From Deltaproteobacteria bacterium (lineage in GTDB: Bacteria > Desulfobacterota > GWC2-55-46 > DRQE01), in the NCBI GenBank assembly GCA_016219165.1, contig JACRCB010000121.1, forward strand, positions 1 to 8,587: a DNA stretch of 8,587 nt, written 5' to 3'. Made by a program: the position numbers and the translations under genes. This document shows, in pieces, positions 1-6,979 of this stretch. The stretch's first letter is position 1; every line of letters starts with the position of its first letter. The notes below the pieces were generated by a model that saw nothing but the letters and a program-made list of their open reading frames with translations, did no database searches and was not told the DNA's origin.

Positions 1-7
1 AATCTTG

Positions 8-26
8 CCCTGAACTCGTTTCAGGG
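8..26. repeat. Short palindrome, possible dispersed repeat or upstream-gene terminator
   Basis: CCCTGAA (8-14) is the exact reverse complement of TTCAGGG (20-26), giving a 7-bp stem with a 5-base loop. The following TTGTTTC is only weakly T-rich, so a strong intrinsic terminator is not evident. From memory, palindromes built on CTGAA-C-TCG/TTG-TTTCAG are scattered between genes in many bacterial genomes, so a REP-like repeat is the likelier reading. It may instead end a gene lying left of the window. Confidence 0.45.
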
Positions 27-28
27 TT

Positions 29-75
29 GTTTCGGTGAGGGCACGCCTCGCGGCGACGCGGGGACTCACTGAAAC
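29..75. other. Long composite hairpin with GCGA tetraloop
   Basis: Bases 29-39 pair with 65-75 over 11 consecutive positions, including one G-U pair (34/70). Inside, 46-52 pairs with 57-63 over 7 positions with one wobble (48/61), and is capped by GCGA (53-56), a GNRA-type tetraloop. The two helices are separated by an asymmetric bulge of six bases on the left (40-45) and one on the right (64). No known riboswitch or RNA family was recognised. It could be a repeat element, a terminator-like structure of an upstream gene, or part of an RNA leader. The structure is read directly; any function is unknown. Confidence 0.4.
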
Positions 76-138
76 ATCTGAAGGGCTTAAGGCAGGGGGT
101 GTGAGCCCGCCGTACGATACTATCCCGCCCTTAATCCC

Positions 139-166
139 TTGACCGTATAATCCTTCTGTGTTAATT
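139..166 (+). promoter_or_regulatory. Possible promoter of the transporter operon
   Basis: TTGACC at 139-144 matches five of six bases of the -35 consensus, and a weak -10 (TTAATT, 161-166) follows after 16 bases. A perfect TATAAT also sits at 146-151, but no recognisable -35 lies 16-18 bases before it, and it is too close to TTGACC to pair with it. The stretch is AT-rich relative to its surroundings and lies just before the first gene, so a promoter here is plausible. The exact elements are uncertain. Confidence 0.3.
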
Positions 167-185
167 TTTAGAATCCGGTGACTAT

Positions 186-2393
186 ATGAGGTTTAATCTT
201 CGCTTCCATCCATCTTTATGCGTCCATGCAACCCTTTGCGTCGCAATCCTTTTCGGGTGCACCCCTAACAATCCTTACCGCGCGGACGAAAAATACAAGA
301 ATATCTTTTACACTACATTCGACGAGCCCCCGAAGCACCTCGACCCCGCCCGTTCCTACAGTTCAAACGAATACGACGTCATAGGGCAGGTCCTCGAACC
401 TCCGCTCGAGTATCACTACCTTAAACGGCCCTACACCCTTACGCCCCTTTCAAGCGAAGGCATGCCTGAAGTCGTTTATCTCGACGGCTCCGGCAAAAGG
501 CTTGCCCATGATGCATCCCCTGAGCGGGTCTGGCGCGCCGTATACACAATCAGGATAAAAAAGGGCATAATGTTCCAGAACCATCCGGCATTTGCAAAGG
601 ACGCATCCGGGACGGCGCTTTACGGGAACCTGACCGAAAAAGATTTAACGGGGATAGAGGAGATAAGGGACTTTAAATATACCGGCTCACGGGAACTTAT
701 TGCCGACGACTTTATCTACCAGATACGGCGGCTTGCGGACCCGAGGCTTGAATGCCCGATACTGCCGGTACTCGAAAAATACATGCTCGGCTTCAAGGAA
801 TACGGCGAGGCCCTGAGAAAAAACATAGAGGCAAAACGGAGGGACGCCGGCGGGAGATGGACGGTAGACGGAACGGGAAGAGAGATAATGCCGGACTATA
901 AAAAATATAATATCGCCGGGGTTGAGAAGGTTGACGCTTATACCTTCAGGGTCATACTAAAAAGGAAATATCCCCAGTTTATCTACTGGCTCGCAATGCC
1001 GTTTTTCTCCGCGGTGCCGGAGGAGGCGGCCCTATTCTACAGCCAGAGGGTTCTGGAAGAGAAAAACATAACCATCGACAGATTCCCCGTGGGCACCGGG
1101 CCCTTCAGTCTCGATTCCTACAGGCCCGAAAAGGAGATAGCGCTCGTAAGGAACGAGAACTTCCACCGCGAGGCATATCCCGAAGAAGGGGAACCCGGAG
1201 ATAAGGAAAACGGGCTCCTCCTCGACAGAGGAAAAACGCTCCCTTTCCTCGAAAGGATAGTCTTCACGCTCGAAAAGGAGGCGATACCCCGCTGGAACAA
1301 GTTCCTGCAGGGTTATTACGACCTTTCCGGCATCACATCCGACAGTTTCGACCAGGCGATAACGCTCTCCGGGGGCGGAATGGCAACCCTCACCGATTTC
1401 ATGAAGGAGAAGGGGATAACGCTTATAACCTCGGTGCGGCCCGCGACATATTATATGGGCTTTAACATGCTCGACGACGTTGTCGGCGGCTACGCCGAGG
1501 AGAAAAAGAAACTCCGCCAGGCGATATCCATAGCCCTCGATTACGAAGAATATATAGAGATATTCAATAACGGCAGGGGTATCGCGGCAATGGGGCCCCT
1601 GCCGCCCGGCATATTCGGGCACCTCGGAGGGAGGGAGGGGATAAACCCCTATGTCTACGACTGGGACCAAGGGAGGAAGAAGCCCGTAAGAAAATCCATC
1701 GAGGCCGCAAAAAGGCTTCTATCCGAGGCGGGATACCCCGGGGGCAGGGACAGATTCGGCAAGCCGCTCGTTATCACCTTCGACAACCCATGGACCGGGG
1801 CCGATAGCGTGCAGATGATAAACTGGTATATGAAGAAACTCAAACTGCTCGGCATACAGCTCGAAAACAGGACTACCGACTACAACAGGTTCCAGGAAAA
1901 GATGCTTAAGGGGAACTTCCAGTTTTTTGCATGGGGATGGAATGCGGACTACCCCGACCCCGAGAACTTCTTTTTCCTTCTCGTGGGCGCTAACGGCAAG
2001 GTGAAATACCGGGGGGAGAACGCCGCAAACTACGAAAACCACGAGTTCGACCGGCTCTTCAGGCTCATGGAAAACATGGACAACGGCCCGGAAAGGCTCG
2101 GCATAATAAAAAATATGACGCGCACACTCGGGGAGGATTCCCCGTGGGTATGGGGTTTCCACCCGGTATCTTTCACTCTCGCGCACCAGTGGATACATAA
2201 CCTCAAGGCCAACTCCATGGCCAATAACACGATGAAATACGTAAAGACCAGCCCTGAAAACAGGGCGGCGAAGAGGGATGAATGGAACAGACCCGTCGTC
2301 TGGCCCATTGCTGCCTTCGCGGCCCTCGCTCTAATAGCCTCCTTGCCGGCCCTGGCAGCGGCAAAGAGGAGGCTCGGCCAAAAGGGGAGATAA
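186..2393 (+). CDS. ABC transporter substrate-binding lipoprotein, family 5 (peptide/nickel/opine class)
   Basis: Extracytoplasmic binding protein that delivers a solute, probably a peptide or similar oligomer, to the permeases encoded next. The 735-residue product starts with a basic and hydrophobic signal ending in a lipobox L22-F-G-C25, so Cys25 should be lipidated after signal peptidase II cleavage. Family-5 hallmarks follow: an N-terminal FDEPPKHLDPA stretch (45-55), a QVLEPPLEYHYLKRPY stretch (about 68-83), and the late WGWNADYPDP motif (583-592). It is long for the family, usually about 500-600 residues. The extra length is spread over internal insertions and a C-terminal hydrophobic segment (about 704-726) followed by KRR, which looks like a membrane anchor with its tail in the cytoplasm. 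Having both a lipid and a transmembrane anchor is odd. The start ATG at 186 has a short GGTGA (177-181) four bases before it and begins the signal peptide directly. The stop lies 7 bp before the first permease. The substrate is not predictable. Confidence 0.93.
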   Translation: MRFNLRFHPSLCVHATLCVAILFGCTPNNPYRADEKYKNIFYTTFDEPPKHLDPARSYSSNEYDVIGQVLEPPLEYHYLKRPYTLTPLSSEGMPEVVYLDGSGKRLAHDASPERVWRAVYTIRIKKGIMFQNHPAFAKDASGTALYGNLTEKDLTGIEEIRDFKYTGSRELIADDFIYQIRRLADPRLECPILPVLEKYMLGFKEYGEALRKNIEAKRRDAGGRWTVDGTGREIMPDYKKYNIAGVEKVDAYTFRVILKRKYPQFIYWLAMPFFSAVPEEAALFYSQRVLEEKNITIDRFPVGTGPFSLDSYRPEKEIALVRNENFHREAYPEEGEPGDKENGLLLDRGKTLPFLERIVFTLEKEAIPRWNKFLQGYYDLSGITSDSFDQAITLSGGGMATLTDFMKEKGITLITSVRPATYYMGFNMLDDVVGGYAEEKKKLRQAISIALDYEEYIEIFNNGRGIAAMGPLPPGIFGHLGGREGINPYVYDWDQGRKKPVRKSIEAAKRLLSEAGYPGGRDRFGKPLVITFDNPWTGADSVQMINWYMKKLKLLGIQLENRTTDYNRFQEKMLKGNFQFFAWGWNADYPDPENFFFLLVGANGKVKYRGENAANYENHEFDRLFRLMENMDNGPERLGIIKNMTRTLGEDSPWVWGFHPVSFTLAHQWIHNLKANSMANNTMKYVKTSPENRAAKRDEWNRPVVWPIAAFAALALIASLPALAAAKRRLGQKGR

Positions 2394-2400
2394 TACAGCC

Positions 2401-3381
2401 ATGCTCAATTACGTCATACGCCGCATAATCTACGCCATACCGATAATAATCGGGGTGAACCTCCTTACGGCCATCCTCTTTTTCTACGTAAATACCCCGG
2501 ATGACATGGCGAGAAAAATCCTCGGGGAGAAAAACGTAACCCCCCAGGTCATAGAGGGCTGGAAGAGGGAACACGGCTACGACCTCCCGTTATTCGTAAA
2601 TGAGAGCGAAAAGGGGGCCGGCAAGGTCCTCCGGACGATATTCTTTCAAAAATCCCTTCCCCTTTTATGGCTGAATTTCGGAAGGTCGGACAGGAACAAT
2701 ATAGACATCAGAAGGGAGATTAGAGGGCGGATGTGGGCGTCCTTCGCCGTGGCCCTTCCCACGTTCATCATAGGGATACTCGTTGATATCACCTTTGCGA
2801 TGATTATTGCGTACATGAGGGGGACGTCCCTTGACCTTTCAGGGGTAGTTGCCTGCGTTATCCTGATGTCGGTCTCCACCCTTTTCTACATAATAGGGGG
2901 GCAATACCTTTTCGGGAAGATGTTGAGGCTCTTCCCCATCTCGGGTTATTCAACGGGCATACACGCGGTAAAATTCGTAATACTCCCCGTGGTGATAGGG
3001 GTGATAAGCGGCGCGGGCGGCGGCATAAGGTTCTACAGGACCGTCTTCCTCGAGGAACTCGGAAAGGACTACATAAGGACAGCGCGGGCAAAGGGGCTCT
3101 CCGAAGGCACGGTGCTTTTCAAACACGCGCTCAAGAACGCGATGATACCGGTTCTCACGAATGTCGTCGTAAGCATACCCTTCCTTTTCTACGGAAGCCT
3201 CCTGATGGAGAGTTTCTTCTCCATCCCGGGGCTCGGCAGTTTCACGATAGACGCAATCAATGCGCAGGATTTTGCGATAGTGCGGGCGATGGTCTATCTG
3301 GGCTCTATCCTCTACATAATAGGACTCGTGCTTACCGATATAAGCTATACCCTCGTAGACCCGAGGGTAAGGCTTGGGTGA
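2401..3381 (+). CDS. ABC transporter permease, OppB/DppB type
   Basis: Inner-membrane permease subunit of 326 residues, normal for the OppB/DppB/YejB group, forming half of the translocation pore. It opens with the typical MLNYVIRRIIYAIPIIIG start, in which a short basic segment leads into the first membrane helix (about 9-30). An outer loop of roughly 80 residues follows, then five further hydrophobic segments (about 112-138, 147-170, 190-207, 251-270, 295-315). The EAA-type coupling loop, which contacts the ATPase, lies at 218-250 (key residues: DYIRTARAKGLS, then HALKNAMIP). The C-terminus, DISYTLVDPRVRLG, is typical of the family. A GGGGAG ribosome-binding site (2384-2389) overlaps the end of the preceding gene, 11 bases before the ATG. 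The partner is the OppC-type permease 28 bp downstream. Confidence 0.94.
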   Translation: MLNYVIRRIIYAIPIIIGVNLLTAILFFYVNTPDDMARKILGEKNVTPQVIEGWKREHGYDLPLFVNESEKGAGKVLRTIFFQKSLPLLWLNFGRSDRNNIDIRREIRGRMWASFAVALPTFIIGILVDITFAMIIAYMRGTSLDLSGVVACVILMSVSTLFYIIGGQYLFGKMLRLFPISGYSTGIHAVKFVILPVVIGVISGAGGGIRFYRTVFLEELGKDYIRTARAKGLSEGTVLFKHALKNAMIPVLTNVVVSIPFLFYGSLLMESFFSIPGLGSFTIDAINAQDFAIVRAMVYLGSILYIIGLVLTDISYTLVDPRVRLG

Positions 3382-3409
3382 GGCGGAAACCAACCCGTAA
3401 TCTAAAACT

Positions 3410-4591
3410 ATGCCCGTAATACTGGCAACCGACCTCATAATGTATTTCCTTTTTCTCATGGCCGCCTCATTCACCGTCTTTGCGGCCAGGGGGGGAGGAG
3501 TCTGCGCGCAGGTATGGCGGCACATAAGGAAAGACAGGCTCGCCATGGTTTCGATGTTTATACTCCTTCTATACGGCGGGGTCGCCCTTATGGACAGTAT
3601 CCGCTGGAGGGACCCCATAACCGCGCAGGACGGGACGTTTGCGCAAACCCCGGATGGAAAAAGGATATTTAACCCCCAGGCATTAAGCCTCCTCGACAGA
3701 ATCCTCCACAATCTGCGCGAGGATACCGAAAAAACATTTTCTCCTCCGTTTGCCGGATATTCCTACGTAAAAGAGGCGATAGAAAGACCAAACGGCGCGA
3801 CGGAACGCGACTACGCGCCTCTTAAACATCCCGGGGACCACTGGCTGGGAACCGACAAGGTCGGAAGCGACGTCCTTTTCTCCGCCCTGAAGGGCATACG
3901 CACCGGGGTGGTGATAGGCACCGGCACTACCATCATAATAATACCGTTTGCGCTCTTCTTCGGCGTCCTGGCGGGTTACTTCGGCGGGTTCGCGGACGAT
4001 ATAATCCAATACATATACACGACCCTTTCGTCCATACCGGGGGTGTTATTGATAGTGGCCTTCATGCTCATATTCGGCACAAGCGGCTACCAGGGGGGGC
4101 TTGTCACGGAAGATACCCTCCTTTTCGGATTTTTTGTCCCGCAGGACAGGCTCTTCTGGCTGTGCGTAATAATGGGGATAACCTCATGGACGGACCTGTG
4201 CAGGATTATAAGGGGCGAAACCCTTAAATTGAGGGAACTCGAATACGTCCAGGCCGCAAATGCCTTCGGGGTGTCGGATACGATGACGATAATAAGACAC
4301 ATCGTGCCTAACCTGATGCACCTTGTCCTTATAACGCTTGTGCTGCAGTTCTCCTCCCTTGTCCTGGCCGAGGCGATATTGAGTTACATCGGGATAGGGG
4401 TGGGGCCGGAGACGGGCAGCTGGGGCAACATGATAAATTCCGCGAGGCTTGAACTCTCAAGGGAGCCGGTTGTGTGGTGGAGCATCTTAGGCGCCTTCAT
4501 ATTCATGTTCGGACTCGTGCTGCCCGCAAACATATTCGGGGATTCCGTAAGGGATTCACTCGACCCGAGACTCAGGATGGGAAAAAGATGA
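3410..4591 (+). CDS. ABC transporter permease, OppC/DppC/YejE type, with long outer loop
   Basis: Second permease subunit, 393 residues, longer than the roughly 300 usual for OppC/DppC. A first hydrophobic stretch (about 6-25) precedes the usual OppC N-terminal region, whose RKDRLAMVSMFILLLYGG leads into a membrane segment (about 43-62). About 80 outer-loop residues then run to the conserved HWLGTDKVGSDV motif (144-155; typical form HPLGTDxxGRDV). This loop is clearly expanded, as in YejE. Membrane helices follow near 167-190, 205-225, 248-264, 303-325 and 355-377. The EAA coupling loop is at about 274-301 (LRELEYVQAANAFGVSD, then HIVPN). The end, DSVRDSLDPRLRMGKR, is typical. No convincing ribosome-binding site precedes the ATG at 3410, so a slightly later start (Met11 or Met46) is possible. 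The last four bases overlap the next gene as ATGA. Confidence 0.92.
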   Translation: MPVILATDLIMYFLFLMAASFTVFAARGGGVCAQVWRHIRKDRLAMVSMFILLLYGGVALMDSIRWRDPITAQDGTFAQTPDGKRIFNPQALSLLDRILHNLREDTEKTFSPPFAGYSYVKEAIERPNGATERDYAPLKHPGDHWLGTDKVGSDVLFSALKGIRTGVVIGTGTTIIIIPFALFFGVLAGYFGGFADDIIQYIYTTLSSIPGVLLIVAFMLIFGTSGYQGGLVTEDTLLFGFFVPQDRLFWLCVIMGITSWTDLCRIIRGETLKLRELEYVQAANAFGVSDTMTIIRHIVPNLMHLVLITLVLQFSSLVLAEAILSYIGIGVGPETGSWGNMINSARLELSREPVVWWSILGAFIFMFGLVLPANIFGDSVRDSLDPRLRMGKR

Positions 4592-6468
4592 CGCCGGTTT
4601 TAGAGGTAAAAAACCTTAAGACATACTTCCGCACCCCCTTCGGGCTCGGGAAGGCGGTTGACGGGATTTCTTTCTCAATCGGGAAGGGGGAAACCTTTGC
4701 GCTCGTCGGGGAATCAGGGTGCGGTAAGTCCGTCACCGCGCTCTCGATAATGCAACTCGTGCCCGGGCCGCACGGCTTTATCGCGGAGGGAGAGTGCTTC
4801 CTTAACGGAAAAGAGATAACCGGATTGAGCGAATCGGAAAAAAGAAAAATCCGCGGGAACAATATCTCGATGATATTCCAGGAGCCGATGACCTCCCTTA
4901 ACCCCGTATTCACAATCGGGGAGCAGATTGTGGAGGCGGTAAAACTCCACCATAAAAAATCCTCGCGCGAGGCCCGGGATATCGCGGTCGGGATGCTCGG
5001 GAAGGTGCGTCTCAAATCTCCGGAAACGCTCTTCAAAGAATATCCCCACCGCCTCTCCGGCGGGATGAGGCAGAGGGTCATGATAGCGATGGCGCTTGCC
5101 TGCAAGCCGGACCTTCTCATAGCGGACGAGCCCACAACCTCCCTCGATGTTACGATACAGAGGGAGATACTTAATCTTATCAAGGAACTCCAGACGGAGA
5201 TGTTTGCGTCCGTCCTCCTTATAAGCCATAACCTCGCCGTCGTCTTTGAGAACGCAAACAGGGTAGGGGTAATGTACGGGGGTAAGATAGTTGAAATGTC
5301 CGGGACAAAAGACATCTTCCGTAACCCCATGCACCCCTACACCATTAAACTCCTCCGGGCGGCGCCGGGAGTGGAAAAACGGACGAAACCGCTCGATACA
5401 ATCCCCGGCGCCGTGCCGGCGTCCGTGGACTTTCCCGCCGGATGCAGGTTCTCCGGAAGGTGCCACAGGGAGATGGAGGGCTGCGCCGCGATGGAACCTC
5501 CCCTATACGGACGGGAAAACAGCCACCTTGTTACCCACCTTGTTACCCACCTTGCTGCCCACCTTGTCGCCTGCCATCTCTATGACCCCGGGTTCATGAG
5601 CAAACCATATTCAAGGCCGCTTGGAAAAATACCTGAGGCGGCGCCCCTTCCCGCTTTGCCTCATAAAGACAGGGAAACGCTCCTTACGGTTAAGGGACTT
5701 AAATATTACTACCCTGTCAAGAAGGGGATATTAAAAAAAACAACCGGCTACTTGAGGGCCGTAGACGGCATAGACTTGACGGTCAGGAAAGGCTCTACCC
5801 TCGCCCTCGTCGGGGAATCGGGGTGCGGGAAGACGACCGCGGGCAAAGCGATACTTAAACTTATCGAGCCTACGGAGGGGAATGTAATATTCAAGGGCTG
5901 CGATATTACACGCCTTTCCGGCCGGGGCCTCCTCCCCTACAGAAGCCTTATGCAGATAATCTTTCAGGACCCGTATTCATCCCTCGACCCGAGGATGATG
6001 GCCGGGGATATCATAGAAGAGGGGCTTAAGTCCCTTAAGCCCGGGCTTGGCAAAAAATCGAGGAAGGAAAGGGTATCCAGAGTCCTCGATATGGTGGGGC
6101 TTACCCCGGACATGAGAAACCGTTACCCGCACGAGTTTTCTGGCGGACAGCGCCAGAGGATAGGGATAGCGAGGGTCCTCGCGGTGGAGCCCGAGTTCAT
6201 AGTCTGCGATGAGGCGACGAGCTCGCTCGACGTCTCGGTGCAGGCGCAGATACTCAATCTCCTTAAGTCCATACAGCAAGACTTCGGCCTCTCATTCCTG
6301 TTCATAACCCATGACCTGAGTATCGTAGAGTACATGGCGGATGAGGTGGCGGTAATGTATGACGGAAAGATAGTAGAGAGCGGGACGGTCGAGGAAATCT
6401 TCACAAACCCGAAGGAAGAGTATACAAAAAGACTCCTCCTGGCGGTGCCGAGGATAGAGGTGGCGTGA
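4588..6468 (+). CDS. Fused dual ABC ATPase of peptide-type importer (OppD-OppF / YejF-like)
   Basis: Cytoplasmic 626-residue protein with two ATPase domains in tandem, powering uptake through the two permeases. Domain 1 has Walker A GESGCGKS (41-48), Q-loop Gln98, signature LSGGMRQR (156-163), Walker B ending D180-E181 and switch His214. Domain 2 has GESGCGKT (409-416), Gln460, FSGGQRQR (517-524), D541-E542 and His575. All catalytic elements are intact in both. After domain 1, the oligopeptide-type C-terminal region (about 231-330) carries Cys286, Cys292, Cys299 and Cys329, the pattern reported to hold a [4Fe-4S] cluster in some OppD/DppD proteins. Domain 2 ends at 626 without such a region. 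A fourfold 4-residue repeat (313-328) abuts Cys329. Start: ATG 4588 overlaps the previous stop as ATGA, and the protein begins MTPVLEVKNLKTYF as expected. An upstream in-frame ATG at 4474 would add 38 residues of basic, non-family sequence. The fused layout matches YejF, which is about 530 residues and shorter. Confidence 0.95.
   Translation: MTPVLEVKNLKTYFRTPFGLGKAVDGISFSIGKGETFALVGESGCGKSVTALSIMQLVPGPHGFIAEGECFLNGKEITGLSESEKRKIRGNNISMIFQEPMTSLNPVFTIGEQIVEAVKLHHKKSSREARDIAVGMLGKVRLKSPETLFKEYPHRLSGGMRQRVMIAMALACKPDLLIADEPTTSLDVTIQREILNLIKELQTEMFASVLLISHNLAVVFENANRVGVMYGGKIVEMSGTKDIFRNPMHPYTIKLLRAAPGVEKRTKPLDTIPGAVPASVDFPAGCRFSGRCHREMEGCAAMEPPLYGRENSHLVTHLVTHLAAHLVACHLYDPGFMSKPYSRPLGKIPEAAPLPALPHKDRETLLTVKGLKYYYPVKKGILKKTTGYLRAVDGIDLTVRKGSTLALVGESGCGKTTAGKAILKLIEPTEGNVIFKGCDITRLSGRGLLPYRSLMQIIFQDPYSSLDPRMMAGDIIEEGLKSLKPGLGKKSRKERVSRVLDMVGLTPDMRNRYPHEFSGGQRQRIGIARVLAVEPEFIVCDEATSSLDVSVQAQILNLLKSIQQDFGLSFLFITHDLSIVEYMADEVAVMYDGKIVESGTVEEIFTNPKEEYTKRLLLAVPRIEVA
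5524..5571 (+). repeat. Four in-frame 12-bp tandem repeats inside the dual ATPase gene
   Basis: Unit CACCTTGTTACC occurs at 5524-5535 and 5536-5547, then as CACCTTGCTGCC (5548-5559) and CACCTTGTCGCC (5560-5571). It encodes HLVT, HLVT, HLAA and HLVA, ending immediately before Cys329-His330. The first two copies are identical, which points to recent duplication, and because units are 12 bp, gain or loss keeps the frame. The native family sequence here is probably a single HLVACH-like end, from which the copies arose by slippage. Confidence 0.9.
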
Positions 6469-6971
6469 TGCACATCGTGATAGACGGATATAACCTTATA
6501 GGCGCTTTGAGCGCGATGGGGGCCTCGGTAAGAGACATCGAGGCGGAGAGGGAAAACCTCATCGAAAGGCTAAAGTCCTATAAGAGGCTTAGAGGCGCGA
6601 GAATCACGGTTGTTTTTGACGGCACGGCCGGCTACGGCCTCGGAAGGACAAAAGAGAATAAAGGCGGGATTGAAGTGATATTTTCCCGCGCCGGGGAAAC
6701 CGCGGACACGGTGCTTAAAGAATACGCGGGGAAGATGCGCGAGGGATTGACCCTTATAACGTCCGACAGAGACGTCGCGTCTTTCGCGGAAAAATGCGGG
6801 GCCGTTGTCGTATCGTCCGGGGAATTTGTGGAAAGGCTCGAATCCGCGGAATATACGGAGTTGAAGGGAGTCGAAGAAGATGAAGGCTCCGCTCAACAGC
6901 CCAAAAAAGGGCAGGCAAGGAGGCCGCCAAAAAAAGAAAGGCTAAAAATGAGACGGCTTAAGAAACTATGA
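6468..6971 (+). CDS. YacP/Rae1-like NYN (PIN-like) domain protein, predicted RNA-acting nuclease
   Basis: Small 167-residue cytoplasmic protein. Its N-terminus HIVIDGYNLIG (2-12), with Asp6 and Asn9, followed by TVVFDG (48-52, Asp51), FSRAGETADTVL (72-83, Asp80) and LTLITSDRDV (94-103, Asp100) is the strand and acidic-residue pattern of the YacP (DUF901) NYN family, related to PIN nucleases. Bacillus YacP (Rae1) is a ribosome-associated mRNA endonuclease, so RNA cleavage is the family-based guess; activity here is not shown. A charged tail (about 136-167) turns strongly Lys/Arg-rich, suiting RNA or ribosome binding. The ATG at 6468 shares a base with the ATPase stop (TGATG), and GAGGTG (6457-6462) lies five bases upstream. 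The GTG at 6465 is in frame but too close to that site. A link to the transporter is implied only by coupling. Confidence 0.85.
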   Translation: MHIVIDGYNLIGALSAMGASVRDIEAERENLIERLKSYKRLRGARITVVFDGTAGYGLGRTKENKGGIEVIFSRAGETADTVLKEYAGKMREGLTLITSDRDVASFAEKCGAVVVSSGEFVERLESAEYTELKGVEEDEGSAQQPKKGQARRPPKKERLKMRRLKKL

Positions 6972-6979
6972 GTTGGTTT

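Noticed and set aside
1..72. Open + strand frame from the window edge to a TGA at 70-72
   Set aside because: It could be the tail of an upstream gene, but its 23 residues show no family features and the DNA is dominated by hairpins, so coding is not supported.
67..78. CACTGAAACATCT-like match to a conserved stretch near the 5' part of 23S rRNA (ACTGAAACATCT)
   Set aside because: Only about 12 bases agree; the flanks do not follow 23S rRNA, and the bases are explained by the 29-75 hairpin. Not an rRNA fragment.
146..151. Perfect TATAAT taken alone as the operon promoter
   Set aside because: No -35-like hexamer or extended -10 (TGn) stands at the right distance, so it is kept only as part of a low-confidence promoter region.
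1032..1670. Long minus-strand frame opposite the binding-protein gene, and similar frames across the operon
   Set aside because: These mirror the codon pattern of the real genes, carry no recognisable domain and lack start signals; they are shadows.
4474..4587. In-frame upstream ATG that would lengthen the dual ATPase by 38 residues
   Set aside because: The extra sequence is basic and unlike the family, it overlaps the end of the OppC-type gene by over 110 bp, and the ATG at 4588 gives the expected family N-terminus with a standard ATGA overlap.
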